A stretch of 64,000 nt of DNA from Parelaphostrongylus tenuis (taxonomy: Eukaryota > Nematoda > Chromadorea > Rhabditida > Metastrongylidae): positions 124,001-188,000 of the forward strand of contig JAHQIW010004663.1 of the NCBI GenBank assembly GCA_019055375.1, given 5' to 3'. Below, in pieces: positions 13,601-32,942 of the stretch. The notes beneath the pieces are model-generated. The model was not told the origin of the DNA and did not search any database. It saw only the letters and a list, made by a program, of their open reading frames with translations. The position numbers and the translations under genes are program-made. Every line of letters starts with the position of its first letter. The first letter of the stretch is position 1.

Positions 13601-16600
13601 ATATGTACATTTATAAGTTTACATATCTATGCGTGTATACGTGCATACATACTGTACACATGAGAGGATGTGCATATACGTGTGCATGTACATTGCATAT
13701 ACAGGCACACATGTGAGTGTATTACGCAATTCAACGTCGCATCCATGAGATATAAGGCAGCACGAAATGACTGAACCAATGTGAAAAGTTGCCAGCTAAA
13801 AAGATACTAGTGCCATATACATCAATGCGTATGTCATAGTTGTATCGACTGTCCAAATACATTTCGAGGAGTTTTCATGTCACAACTCAATGGTAAAAAA
13901 AGTGACTGAGATACATCAGATTGAAGCAAGTGTGCAGTGTTGGCTAAATGAGGAACAAATTTTACAACACAGAGTGTACCAAAGTTGTTTTATAAGACAT
14001 AGAATCAGTAGTTCCTTCATGGGATATACACTGTGACAAGACGAAAAATGACTAGGAAAATTAGCCCGTATCACCAAACGATGTTATATTATTCTTATAC
14101 ATTGATCCTAAATGAAAGATGTAACGAGAATCCCCTTCTGAAACGCATAAAAATTCTTACACACCCTTTACTCAAATTATGAAATGCTTCATATTCAAGA
14201 GAGCAAACCACTTTATCGGAAAGAATTTGATACTGACAGAGTAGTTAATATGGAGGTGAAAACTGACGGGACAATCAAGCTAAAAGGGAAAATTTGTGAA
14301 TCCAAAGACGTACCAGTAAAGAGATGAGGAAATTTGAACGGCAATATGACGAACTCCTTCAGCGCTTCCTTTGCGGTTTCGAGTCCAGCAATATAGCTCC
14401 ATCTCACATTTGGTTTCTCCATTACAATTGCACCAGACAACTTGTCCTTAAGTGATTGTTTTGGAGATTATTAGAAACATTACTGCAGAATTCTATTTTT
14501 TTAGAGATACTACAAACTTAATTCGCTTATTTCAAAGTAGTTACTAAAGGAAAAGTGCTGAGCTAGTAGCCATGAGAATGAACCGTATACAAGTCTCGAT
14601 TCTTCATATGAAAAACTTGAGAGAGGACATGATAAATCCCTCGTAAACTCATGTACTCTAGTTAATCACACTAAAAAAGGGCGAAGGTCGCAAGAAACAA
14701 ATGAATAAGTTAGCAGGCAATACTATTACAAAGTGTTTTGAGCAATTCTAAACCACTTTCTAAATTCTAAATTTTTATAGATATATATGGAATCCATAAC
14801 AGACATGACTGGTCATCTTTCCAGAAAATTCAGCTAACCTATGATTGAAAATCTTAAACCAAAAATAAATGTGCACCTAACTAGATTGAAACCACTTGGA
14901 CTGCATATGCTGTAGGTCGTTTCATTTCTACAAGTTTTGGCACCAGAGCAATAAACATAAATTTACTAACTAGATATATTGAAAACTACATGAATTTGGT
15001 ATCGTTCAATCTTGCGCTATCTTGCGGACAATTTGCTATACAAATTGCCTACACTTACTTTGAGATGGAGCAGTCGTGGGAAAAAATTCGCTTATAACTC
15101 ATGAGCGAACGAGGCGCAAAGGAAAATGCTAGTGAAGCGGCGAGCAAAATTAATGGAGCTTCCTGTGGACGGCCCGAGCGCGACTGATCCTCCAGAGTGT
15201 TCTCTCAAGCTTTGAATTTAGCAAACTACTTTCTGGCCGTCCTTTCTGTAACCATATCATTGGTCCAGCGCCGCTTCACTAACATTTTCTTCTATGCGCC
15301 AATCGTGCTGGAATAGCAAGGAATTTGCTCCCATGACAGTTCCATCTTAACTCTTTGACTTCCATAAGCCCAAATTAATGCGACTACATAACACTACACA
15401 GTCTAAAATCTAAGCTCGAAATGTTCTTGGAAAGGTCTACGAAATTTCACATCTTTAGCATGGGCGGCTCGGCGGCGAGCAGCCCTCAGTGAAGACTGGC
15501 TCGTAGTGCCGTTCGCCGAGATGAAGATGTTGGTTTGACTCCCTATCATGACGGTTCATTGTAGTATCGCTAAGCTGCATACCAAATTGTTTCGTAAGTA
15601 AATGCGCAATTGAACGATACCAAAATCATATAATTTCAATTAGTTCTGGTTAGTAAATCTGTATTCATTGCTTTAATGCCAATAAATCATGGAACCATAA
15701 TAAGCGTGACTAACAGTCGTTGCTCGATGGCCGATAAAACAAATACACCTATCTAATCGGATGTTTCAGAGACCTCGCTTGAAACAAAATAATCTGATAA
15801 CTCTGATAACTGGTAAGTTATCACTCTACGTGCAGTGTCACCCTTTCGGTTCCGAGTTTCTTATACGCAGGGGATCGACTGGACCGAAAGGCACCGAGCT
15901 GCTGATAAAATATGACGTGAATGTCGAAACGTATCATATCGTCTATCACCAGTTAGTGGCATATGGAACTTCATAAAAAGCTCAAAATATGTCTTCAAAT
16001 TATATCGAATTTTAAGCGAGATCTCAAAAGCAGATGAATAGAAAGTAGTTGTTTCACGATATTGAAGTTAAAGGCATCAATTATCACCTATAGAAAAACA
16101 ATGGATACATTCAAACACCTTGTACATACCGTAAGATAAATGCTACAAGTAAACAGAATTTGCAAACTTATAAAATCACCTTCACCGGTTCCTCGTCCAT
16201 GCCCTCCTTGAGGAACTTCTTTATTTGTTCGTATCGATTCAAGTAAGTTGTACACTTTGACTTAATCGTTTCTTTTTGCTTATCGCCTTGAGCTTCATCT
16301 GAAATTTATCTAGTTTCATTGTTTGGATCAGATGGCGCACCATCCGTGATTGATCAACGCCGTAAACTTCGTCTTCTACCCTTTCGTCTGATCCAAAATA
16401 CTTTAGCTAAACAGTCTAACTAAGGTAATGTACAAGAATTTTTTTTCAAGAATGCTAAGTGCTTCGGAAAGAGTTGAATTCGCGTCTCACCCATAGCAAA
16501 GCCGAGGTTCACAGTTTTACAAATCACTCAGAATTCCTGGATTCATATACAGTGTGCTAGTGATTACTGCTTGGAAACCAGCACTCTTACATACATATGC

Positions 16601-18162
16601 GCATGCATGTATGCACATATGCATGTGTACGGACATATATACTTATATGCATATGTGTGCATATATATGCACATAAAAAGTATAAAGGATAAAGCTCTTG
16701 GCGTTGATCAATCCCTGAGGGATGCGCCATGCATTCGACTTCAATTTTTTTTTAACTTCGTTTGATGTGATTGAATGCATATCTGGCCTTTACAATGACT
16801 CGCGGAGGCCTCCCGCTGAACCGAGTCAGTGCTGCTTATTCTCCCAAACAAGTCTGAGACCTGTCTGGTACCAATTTACCGACCCCGGAGGGATGGATGG
16901 CTTGATGAGCCATGAGCGCGAGATCGAACCATCGACCTCGTGTGCGACGCAGTGCACCTCTACCCACTGCGCCACATGCGCTCTATATATGCACATATAC
17001 ATGTATATATGCATACACGTGCACATGCATACATCAGGTTGTCCCATAAATCTTGGCACTAGAGCAACAAACACCAAGTTTATTAACGAGAAGTAATTAA
17101 AATTGCATGATTATGGTATCGTTCAACTGCGTAATTCCTTGTGAACATTTTCGTACATAACAGCCTATACTTTGAGATGAAGCTGACTTAAGAACAATTT
17201 CGCCCTACAATTCAAATACGAATGGCGTCTAGGAAAAAAATGCTAATGAAGCGGCGCACGAAATAACGGGGCTTCCTGTGGATGGCCCAAGCGTGGCTCA
17301 TCCTCCAGACTATTCTCTCCAGTGAACAGTCTGGACGATCAGCCGCGCTTGGGCCGCCCACAGGAAGCTCCATTAATCTTGCGCGCCGCTTCACTAGCGT
17401 TTTCTTTTCCGCGCCATTCGTGGCATGAGTAGCGAACGTATTTGTTCCCACGTCAGCCTTATCTTGAAGCAAGTAAAGGCAAGTTCTATACCAAAATGTT
17501 CACAAGAAAACACGCAATCGAACGATACCGAAATCATCCAATTTTGACTACTTTTGGTTAGTAGATTTAAAGTTCACTGCTCCAATCTTGAGAAAAAGAA
17601 CGCAACCCTCACGATAAGAACTTACACTTTAGCGCGTGTATGAAGTACGATATCCCCTGATCATAGTACGTCATCGCTCTTTCATATTTTCCGGCTTTAT
17701 CGTGCTCGGTAGCAGTCGTCACTAACTCAATGGCTTTCTGGAAAATTCAAGAGATATCAAGTGGGCAAAGGAGGCAGTGAGAGATACGAGGATAAATTCC
17801 CTAAGGGACGCGCCGTGCATTGGATTGAATTCGTAGCCTCCTTCTCAGTGACTGAGCGGACATGTGGCTTTGACAATGACTCGCGATAGCCCGACGATGC
17901 ATCATTTAGTGCTGCTGCCCTCTCAGACGAGTCTGGCAGCGATTCGCCGGCCATAGAGGCACGGAAGGCTCACTGACGCTGAGGCGCGGGACCGAACCGC
18001 GGACTACGTGTGAGTCGCACAGCACCTCCACCATTACGCCACATGCGCTCATCAAAGGATGATGCTTCGAATTGTTTAATTATCACCGAGAGGACAGGAA
18101 AAGAGTGGGAACAACGAAGTGAAGGAAAAGACTTGGAACCCTACCTGTAATGATGACGTCAT
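1687..18162 (-). CDS. vps-4: Vps4-type AAA ATPase, first five visible exons (3' end outside window)
   Basis: Vps4 is the AAA ATPase that disassembles ESCRT-III on endosomal and other membranes. Minus-strand exons, first to last: 18145-18162 (ATG, six codons), 17626-17737, 16180-16298, 14314-14446 and 1687-1843. All have GT-AG borders and phases that join without a frameshift. Exons 1-3 encode the N-terminal MIT domain ([20 protein letters not shown], then helix 3 starting [10 protein letters not shown]). Exon 4 carries [13 protein letters not shown] and FPHLFTG at the start of the AAA domain. Exon 5 carries the Walker A segment GPRGTGKS and SKCLGQSE in the pore-loop region. Walker B and the C-terminus are not in the window. 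Oddities: the low-complexity linker of about 35-50 residues between MIT and AAA is not found, and WSDIAG, GPPGTGKS and SKWLGES, near-invariant in the family as I know it, read [14 protein letters not shown] and SKCLGQS. The frame is open throughout, so this is either a diverged paralogue or an early pseudogene. Family assignment is firm; functionality is uncertain. Confidence 0.85.
2599..2742 (-). mobile_element. SINE family 1, tRNA-head half
   Basis: Contains the A box (minus strand TGGCGCAGTGG at about 2724-2734) and B box (GGTTCGATCTC) of family 1 plus about 70 bp of body, stopping at about 2607. The tail half lies in the opposite orientation at 2868-2995. Confidence 0.75.
2868..2995 (+). 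mobile_element. SINE family 1, tail half in opposite orientation
   Basis: This is the reverse complement of the tail half of family 1, from the GACTCGCGG region to GAGAGCTTTATTTTTAAG. With 2599-2742 it makes up roughly one element whose two halves point towards each other across about 125 bp of unrelated sequence. Confidence 0.7.
3000..4600. other. Gene-free intron sequence
   Basis: Part of vps-4 intron 4. No coding motif, RNA gene or strong repeat recognised; scattered short open frames are not supported. Confidence 0.5.
4605..4925 (+). repeat. Interspersed repeat family 2, copy 1
   Basis: About 320 bp, clearly homologous to the reverse complement of 26082-26412. Shared landmarks are AAATTCCTCCCAGATGGTTT, GTGTTCCTGGGTG, CGGAAATGACCGCCGTC and AATCAGCACA. 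No coding potential. It is flanked by short repeats but has no clear target duplication. Confidence 0.6.
5495..5705 (-). pseudogene. Mariner-type transposase remnant
   Basis: Nucleotide similarity to 43784-43990 over about 200 bp (GTGGCACGGTGATCCAGCTT there, ATGCCACCATGATGCAGCTC here; both contain GTGAGGTGGT-like and AGCCCAT.TTA segments). That copy encodes the PPYSPDIAPSKYDL mariner motif on the minus strand; here the frame is too broken to read. Confidence 0.5.
6169..7390 (+). pseudogene. Rhodopsin-like 7TM receptor pseudogene (TM1-TM5 region)
   Basis: Two conceptual exons, 6169-6531 and 7028-7390, join in phase. The first has a glycosylation-like NTS segment, TM1 with the GN signature ([14 protein letters not shown]), TM2 ([17 protein letters not shown]) and the Cys at the start of TM3 (FMCRLQ). 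The second starts right after TTTTCAG with the rest of TM3, a RIHYDQVFG segment where DRY normally lies, TM4, the second extracellular-loop Cys (RHCVWG) and a Pro-containing TM5 ([17 protein letters not shown]). The donor of the first exon would be GC (CAG|GCAAGT). Five in-frame stops interrupt it: TGA 6271, TAG 7049, TGA 7154, TGA 7259 and TGA 7280. The one at 7154 falls on the conserved TM4 Trp. TM6 and TM7 were not found. It lies antisense inside vps-4 intron 4. Subfamily not identified. Confidence 0.75.
7391..9539. other. Region downstream of the receptor pseudogene
   Basis: No firm gene. A TTTTCAG acceptor at 8202-8208 is followed by a semi-open frame ([20 protein letters not shown] to about 8440, two stops) in which a further receptor exon might lie, but no TM6/TM7 signature is visible. 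A hairpin CTGGC...GCCAG is at 9117-9140. Confidence 0.35.
9606..9641 (-). ncRNA. Decayed hammerhead ribozyme in the 5' end of the RTE element
   Basis: On the minus strand the segment reads GCCCGG-TTGACGA-...-GAAAG-CACGTG-TTTCGGGC. Stem I survives in large part, but C3 of the core is T and stem II is mostly lost. It corresponds in position to the intact motif at 32662-32705. Not expected to cleave. Confidence 0.55.
10322..13132 (+). pseudogene. RTE-clade endonuclease-reverse transcriptase, decayed
   Basis: The frame begins [15 protein letters not shown], the start of the APE-type endonuclease, and continues in broken frames through [12 protein letters not shown] (about 10722-10757) to the RT domain. 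RT motifs visible: [49 protein letters not shown], and [13 protein letters not shown], where the catalytic box is FVDD instead of the usual F/YADD. Frameshifts and stops are numerous, for example TGA near 12263 and TAG near 12617. The C-terminal part ends around 13132 with [12 protein letters not shown]. It is homologous along its length to the minus-strand copy at 50219-53043. Not functional as it stands. Confidence 0.88.
13149..13172 (+). ncRNA. 3' half of a hammerhead motif in the 3' end of the RTE element
   Basis: GATCGAAACACGAGTATCGGGC matches the GAAA, stem III and 3' stem I part of the intact motif at 32662-32705 (GAAACACGTGTATCGGGC there). The CTGATGA half is not recognisable, so the ribozyme is dead. 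The orientation is opposite to the remnant at 9606-9641. Confidence 0.5.
13425..13720. repeat. Alternating purine-pyrimidine microsatellite (TA, CA, TG)
   Basis: About 290 bp of irregular TATATAC, ACATATG and GTACATG repeats. The open frame within it (rich in Tyr, Met, His) is a by-product of the repeat. Confidence 0.9.
14912..15696. mobile_element. Mariner-derived MITE copy 1, interrupted
   Basis: Terminal inverted repeats (left starting near TTTTGGCACCAGAGCAATAA, right ending near ATGCCAATAAATCATGGAAC) enclose GTGAAGCGGCG...CTTCCTGTGGACGGCCCGAG. The family is defined by six copies here. Unrelated sequence (about 15365-15575) interrupts the right arm. In vps-4 intron 3. Confidence 0.65.
15761..16010 (+). 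mobile_element. Decayed hammerhead-bearing element in vps-4 intron 3
   Basis: A remnant at about 15898-15940 reads CTGCTGATAAAATATGACG, then TGAATGTCGAAACGTATC: a CTGATAA core, a possible stem II and GAAA. It is preceded by GACCGAAAGGCACCGAGC and followed by TTCATAAAAAGCTCAAAA, both shared with 39100-39460. The arm before the core also resembles the sequence before the intact core at 37550 (GGGATCGAC...GACCGA). No clear target duplication. Confidence 0.45.
16594..17035. repeat. ATGCAC/TATA microsatellite split by a SINE
   Basis: Two arrays of ACATATGCATG-type sequence (16594-16675 and 16984-17035) were one array before insertion of the SINE at 16676-16983, as its target duplication shows. 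Confidence 0.85.
16676..16983 (-). mobile_element. tRNA-derived SINE, family 1, full length with 14-bp target duplication
   Basis: Flanked by TATATATGCACATA at 16662-16675 and 16984-16997. Read on the minus strand it starts GAGCGCATGTGGCGCAGTGG (A box), has B box GGTTCGATCTC, a body of about 230 bp and a tail ending TTTATCCTTTATAC. It inserted into an ATGCAC/TA-rich microsatellite in vps-4 intron 2. Confidence 0.88.
17036..17592. mobile_element. Mariner-derived MITE copy 2
   Basis: Starts GTTGTCCCATAAATCTTGGC. Long inverted ends of about 170 bp meet in a palindromic centre at about 17255-17400 (GAAGCGGCGC, CTTCCTGTGGATGGCCCAAG and their complements). In vps-4 intron 2, just beyond the SINE-containing microsatellite. 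Confidence 0.7.
17790..18052 (-). mobile_element. SINE family 1, divergent subfamily
   Basis: It has the same order of landmarks as family 1 (GACGCGCCGTGCATT, GACAATGACTCGCG, a B-box region with ACCGAACCGCGGACTACGTG, and CGCCACATGCGCTCATC at the head) but many substitutions. The B box on the minus strand is CGGTTCGGTCCC. It lies in vps-4 intron 1, directly beside the shared promoter interval. Confidence 0.7.
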
Positions 18163-18626
18163 TAGTTCTAGAGTGTGAAGAGACCGGTAGAACGCCGCTC
18201 GCTGTAGTCTCTCGTGTGAGTGGAACCTGCCTGAAGTGGACGAAGTCTGATAAATCGTGGAAGAGATAAGATAATTCAAGAACAAGGCAAAAAGACCGCA
18301 AACAGATCGACGAGAAGTAATCAATAAAGCCAACCGTTTGTGAATCGATCGATTATCGATCGAAATCGATCTCATGTGTCTAGGAAGAGTCGAACCAGCG
18401 AGAAAACTCGGAGGAATGACGACCATCACGGACCAGAACATCCAGGAACCCACTCGTCATCGTTGGCCGACGGCTCCTTCGATTTAAAGGACTAGCGACG
18501 ACCTGCCCTCTACTGGTCCTGCACAGATTGCTGCGCGGCGTAGCGGCTGCGTCACGTACGGGAATCCGTCGACGGCGGCCGGCGTCGGCGTGTGCGCAGT
18601 CTCTTTGGCCTGGTAGGATGCGGCTG
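18163..18626. promoter_or_regulatory. Shared divergent promoter interval of vps-4 and gsa-1
   Basis: This 464-bp interval separates the start codons of vps-4 (minus) and gsa-1 (plus), so both core promoters or 5' UTRs must lie in it unless there are further upstream non-coding exons. It becomes GC- and CpG-rich towards gsa-1 (about 18480-18626) and contains a cluster of ATCGAT palindromes at about 18345-18375. I see no clear TATA box. Bidirectional use is inferred from the gene arrangement. Confidence 0.5.
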
Positions 18627-28733
<10,107 letters not shown>

Positions 28734-30950
28734 TGCTGTACGGCTCTGCCGCCACCATCACTATGTGCTTCATTCGTGCTGTCCGTCCGTCCGTCACGCA
28801 ATTTGTATGTGTTATGTGCTGAGTTCATCCCTTACCGCTATTGCTCACCTGTTACTTTCTTGCCGTTGGCGCAAGCCGCTTGGCAAACTGCCAAAGCCTC
28901 CATACTCTCCCTCTTTCCCTCCCAACATTTTACATTCTCTCTCAAGCTGCGTCGGCTTTAGTTTATACTGCTTGTGCATTCTAGTTTTTATCAGCGATGA
29001 AACTAGCATACTACTCAAGTAGTCACAAATTTTCTAGCTTTCTAGGAGTTATCAGTGGTTATTGGTTTCGGAAAACCTGTTAGTATGGAATACCAGCTTA
29101 TGACAATTACAGGCACCAAGTTAACGCGTAGACACTCTCAACCTAACGATATCAATCGCATTTTAGGTAATGTAGTAGGGCCTGAAAATGTTCCACAACA
29201 TTTTTCTCCACCATCAAAAACACTTACTATACAAGTGTCTAAGCACGGAATTTCATTGCTGGTGGTTTCTTGAATGCACGAGTATTTTTGCCGTTAGAGA
29301 CCCTCGGCATTGACCATTTCCACACCATATATTTTGTCATCACCCTCGCATCTCGGCCCTTCTTTCCGCCCCTCGTGCACATCTCACTCGCAAGTCAGGC
29401 AAGTCGCTTCGCACCATCCTAGTTATCGTAACATATTTTATGAAATTGACTTAGAACAGTCTCTAACGACCTTTATATCTCTTTTTTTGTTCTAGTCTAA
29501 AATTCACCGTATTAATGTACCTTACCTTTTGTTTGCCCCTTCTGTTCAACTCAGCTAATAACTTAGTAATATATCTGAAAATGATAAGCTGCAAGATAGT
29601 ATGTATAGAGAGCACCCGAGAGATTTTTCACCTGACTGAGCCTACGCATACATTATCCCTTGAGAAAGACGTGGCATCGGTCGATGTCAGATAACTGAAT
29701 GTTCTTATTGATACGATTTCGGTGCGCACGTCGACGCTCGCAAAAGTATGGCTGTGCCAATTTTGTTCAACCCTATGATTTCTTAGAGCAGAGAAAACAG
29801 GTCGCTAGCGCCAATTACGCTTGTTTTGTGTTTTTTTTTTTCATTTTTACTTCTGTTTTTTACCCATTTGATGCTAGCGGGATGTTATATTATTAACTTG
29901 CCTAATTTCATTTTGTTTTTGATTATATAACAAGAACTGTTTAACAGTTTCTCCATTTTATGCTTTTAGCTGCTCTCATATTGTATGCTTTAACATGTAC
30001 ATCTATGTCAAGTCAGTAATTGCTTTATTATTTATTGTTTTAAAAGCGATTCTAAGTCAAACTTTTTTGTTAGAAGTTATTACGCTCCAAATTTTTTTTT
30101 TTGAGTCTAGCTACTCTACAAACCCTGAACTACTTTCATGGTTTTGCAGTACGAATAATCATGATGGGACATCAGGTGTTCTTTCTTATTCACAGATTGT
30201 TATAGTTATATGTTTTTTATTGATTAGGCCTCCGGTGTCACACCATAGGCACTGTGTACTCACAATTGTCACTGCAACGTGTAAAAAACTCTCCGAATAA
30301 AGGTAATATTTCTAACGTTTGGCGAACTATGCAGTGTTTACAAAAGTTCAAGGAAAACAAGAGACTCTGATCTAATAAGCCAAGAGAAAACTGTAGGCAT
30401 AATACTTCATCAGCATGTTCCAAGAAAAAATGATATGAACACCTGGCTTTACCCGGAAATTTAAGTGTTAAACTAGCTGAGAAAATATTGCAAGCGATGG
30501 AAGCATACATCGAACTTGATCAAAATTTAACACATTAACGAGGAAGTGTGGTCTACAAATGCCGCACATTTTCCGATGGTCAATTTTGGTGCACATAATC
30601 TTTTCCTGAAACACTTGTAATTAGTCGGTAGTCTGACTCATGCAGATACTTCCGCAAATTTTGTTTTGCTCTTTTTCGTAATAAGATTTGTTAGGAATCA
30701 TGAATTGGAAATTTGCTGGTAGAACAGCTTATCAGAAGTTAGCTGGAGTTTTGCGTATGCATTTGATAAGCTATCGATGATTCAGAAGTCGATACAGAAA
30801 CATCTATTCTGAGAAATAAACACGTGCGAAAAGCGAGACTTGTTTAGTATATCTCTTTTTCTAAGTGATATCAAGTTTTATTAGCGCAACTATAAATGGT
30901 CTTTTTCGTAACACTTTGCAGAGCAGCTGCACAATACGTATGTATGTGTG
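28734..30950. other. gsa-1 3' UTR and downstream sequence
   Basis: The first few hundred bases after the gsa-1 stop are pyrimidine-rich and presumably 3' UTR; I cannot place the poly(A) site. The rest is AT-rich with no supported gene or repeat. Confidence 0.4.

Positions 30951-30952
<2 letters not shown>

Positions 30953-31040
<88 letters not shown>
30953..31040. repeat. (AT)n microsatellite
   Basis: Almost pure TA repeat with a short AAATATAAATA interruption. Open frames across it on both strands are artefacts. Confidence 0.95.
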
Positions 31041-31043
<3 letters not shown>

Positions 31044-31044
31044 C

Positions 31045-32585
31045 GCGGAACTTTCTTCTTGATGCTCAAGAGGTATAGGTGCACTACTTCTGCGTCCGCT
31101 CCTTTTGACTACTATGTCTGTTCAATAAATCGGTTTTTCTCCACGATTCGGCGAGTTTCTGCGTTTCCCTTATCCTGTACACGCTTCATAATCTCCTCTG
31201 CACTCTCATATGATTCTGGTGCATAAATAACTTCTGTGTGCAAAGGAAAAAAAGCTACGGACACAGTACGGATGTTGCTGAAATGTTAGACTGTAAGGAG
31301 TAAACCAAGAAGATCCAAAGTGTCTAAACTTTGTCCCGCAGTAACTATTGGTCAGAATGCAAGGGAAAACATCAATTCGAATTACTGAAGTTCATACGTA
31401 AAGCGTGATATTCAAATGAAGGATATTTAAATTGCATGGTTTTTGTACACAGCTCTGCAAATTGATATGCAAAAGATTACTAATGGTTGTAGCAATTAGA
31501 TTCCATAGCACCTAGAAAAAGTGCGGTTTCCATAGAGCAGTTGTTTTTTGAACAATGCAAGTATTCATTTTTAGTAGTGTATAGTGTCAGATTTTCTAAA
31601 AATCTAAGAGAATTTAGAAGAAGTTCTAGTCTAAGATTTCAGAGAATCATATGAGTAGTTAATCAAGTTGTTCAGCTACTGTCACTACTGTTCAGATTTT
31701 TGCGACACATTATAAGTTATCCCTCGTATTTCAGAAATCTTATTGAAAAAAACCGAGTTTTCGGAAACGATTTCGAACAGGTTTAGCTGTATCAAGGGAT
31801 GTTTCCCGTCTTAATGATAATTGTGGTTTTACGTATGACAAGAATTTCACATTCAACCAAGTAGTTCGAAAAGTTCAAAAATAAAGTGAGCACTGTAGAG
31901 AATCTTCAGGTGGAATGATAGTGACAAAAATGCAAGAGCTGAAACTTGAGCAAAGAAAGACAGAAGAACAGACTAAAGACATTAAACGATAGTAAGATAG
32001 AAGGGAAGGGAGAGAAGCTCTGAAAAAAGTGGAAATGTTAAGTGGAATTGAAGTTGAAAGATATGAGCATAGCTGCTAGGCTTCTAAAAAGGTGCCGGAA
32101 ATGTGAGCACAACAGATAGAAGAAATTATCCTGAAATCGACGTCGTTGAGACGTACTTTGCGGATCTAGTTATTAGTCGTTGCTAGGACGACAAATTCAC
32201 AAGAAACATGAACTATCTGATTTGTGAACGGAACACAGCGATTGAAAAAGAAATTACCAGAAAGTCGAGAATGTATTGACGAATAAAATGGACGGTAAAA
32301 TGAAGTGATTCCCCAGAGGGGCGTTTCAAGTCGGACTAGTTGAACGCTAACCACCACAAGAGTGGCTAGTTACGCGTGAAACCTGAAGCTTGGTGTTAGT
32401 CGAGTAAACTTCAACCACAACTCTTCTCTGACGGAGGCACTGGAGTTCACATTGAACAACTGAGGACATTGCTTTGCCTTTCTCTTAGCTGTGTTTTAAC
32501 CGTAAACATATATAACTCGTTGAGTGCCATGTTGATTTTTACGCGGTGGATGGTGGGATCGCGCGGCGAGCGCAGCACGTTACAA
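31045..32585. other. No recognised feature
   Basis: AT-rich sequence without coding motifs, tRNA-like boxes or repeats shared with the rest of the window. Confidence 0.45.
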
Positions 32586-32604
32586 TGACAATGTGGTAGT
32601 TCTC

Positions 32605-32942
32605 GTAATTATTATTTGAACCAACGCGTCGTGTGGTCTCTTAAAAGAGCTGACTTATAGAGCCCGATACACGTGTTTCAACCTTGACGGTCTCATCAGT
32701 CGGGCGGTACCCCTCGTCTTTAGCCAATCCTTTCGGGGCGCTCGAGCCTTTATACTAAGAGTAGGCGCCGACAAACATTCTACACTGTACATCAAGTGAG
32801 ATTATCACTGAACTCACCGTGCTGCACACCTGTGCTCTTGGCTGGTATTGTTAACATAACACATGACATGTTGACTCAAACAATAATTACGAGATATGTT
32901 GGAACTTGAGCATGGTCTCAAGAAAGCACTCGAAAAGAAAAG
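32605..32942. mobile_element. Non-autonomous hammerhead-bearing element with 15-bp target duplication
   Basis: A 338-bp element is flanked by a perfect 15-bp duplication, AATGTGGTAGTTCTC (32590-32604 and 32943-32957). The left part (TAATTATTATTTGAACC...) matches the left end of the RTE element at 9551. The end matches the RTE 3' tail (GATATGTTGGAACTTGAGC ... AAGCACTCGAAAAGAAAA). Terminal segments of about 35 bp are imperfect inverted repeats. It contains an intact hammerhead on the minus strand. Sharing both ends with the RTE suggests an internally deleted derivative moved in trans (inference). Confidence 0.82.
32662..32705 (-). ncRNA. Type I hammerhead ribozyme, complete consensus
   Basis: Read on the minus strand: stem I 5' strand GCCCGA (32705-32700), core CTGATGA (32699-32693), stem II GACC-GTCAA-GGTT (closing pair G-T wobble), GAAA (32679-32676), stem III ACA-CG-TGT, then A at position 17 (32668) and stem I 3' strand TCGGGC (32667-32662). 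The predicted cleavage is after GTA, between 32668 and 32667. All conserved core bases are present. Stem III has at most three pairs with a two-base loop, as in the short-stem hammerheads of retrozymes and Penelope-like elements. Confidence 0.85.

Noticed and set aside
13459..13716. 85-codon frame rich in His, Met and Tyr
   Set aside because: Lies wholly within a TA/CA/TG microsatellite.
18618..18626. Upstream in-frame ATG of gsa-1 (MRLMGC)
   Set aside because: Would move Gly-Cys away from the N-terminus, losing the lipid-anchor site kept in Galpha-s proteins.
30890..31226. Open frames of Ile-Tyr repeats on both strands
   Set aside because: Translation of an (AT)n microsatellite.
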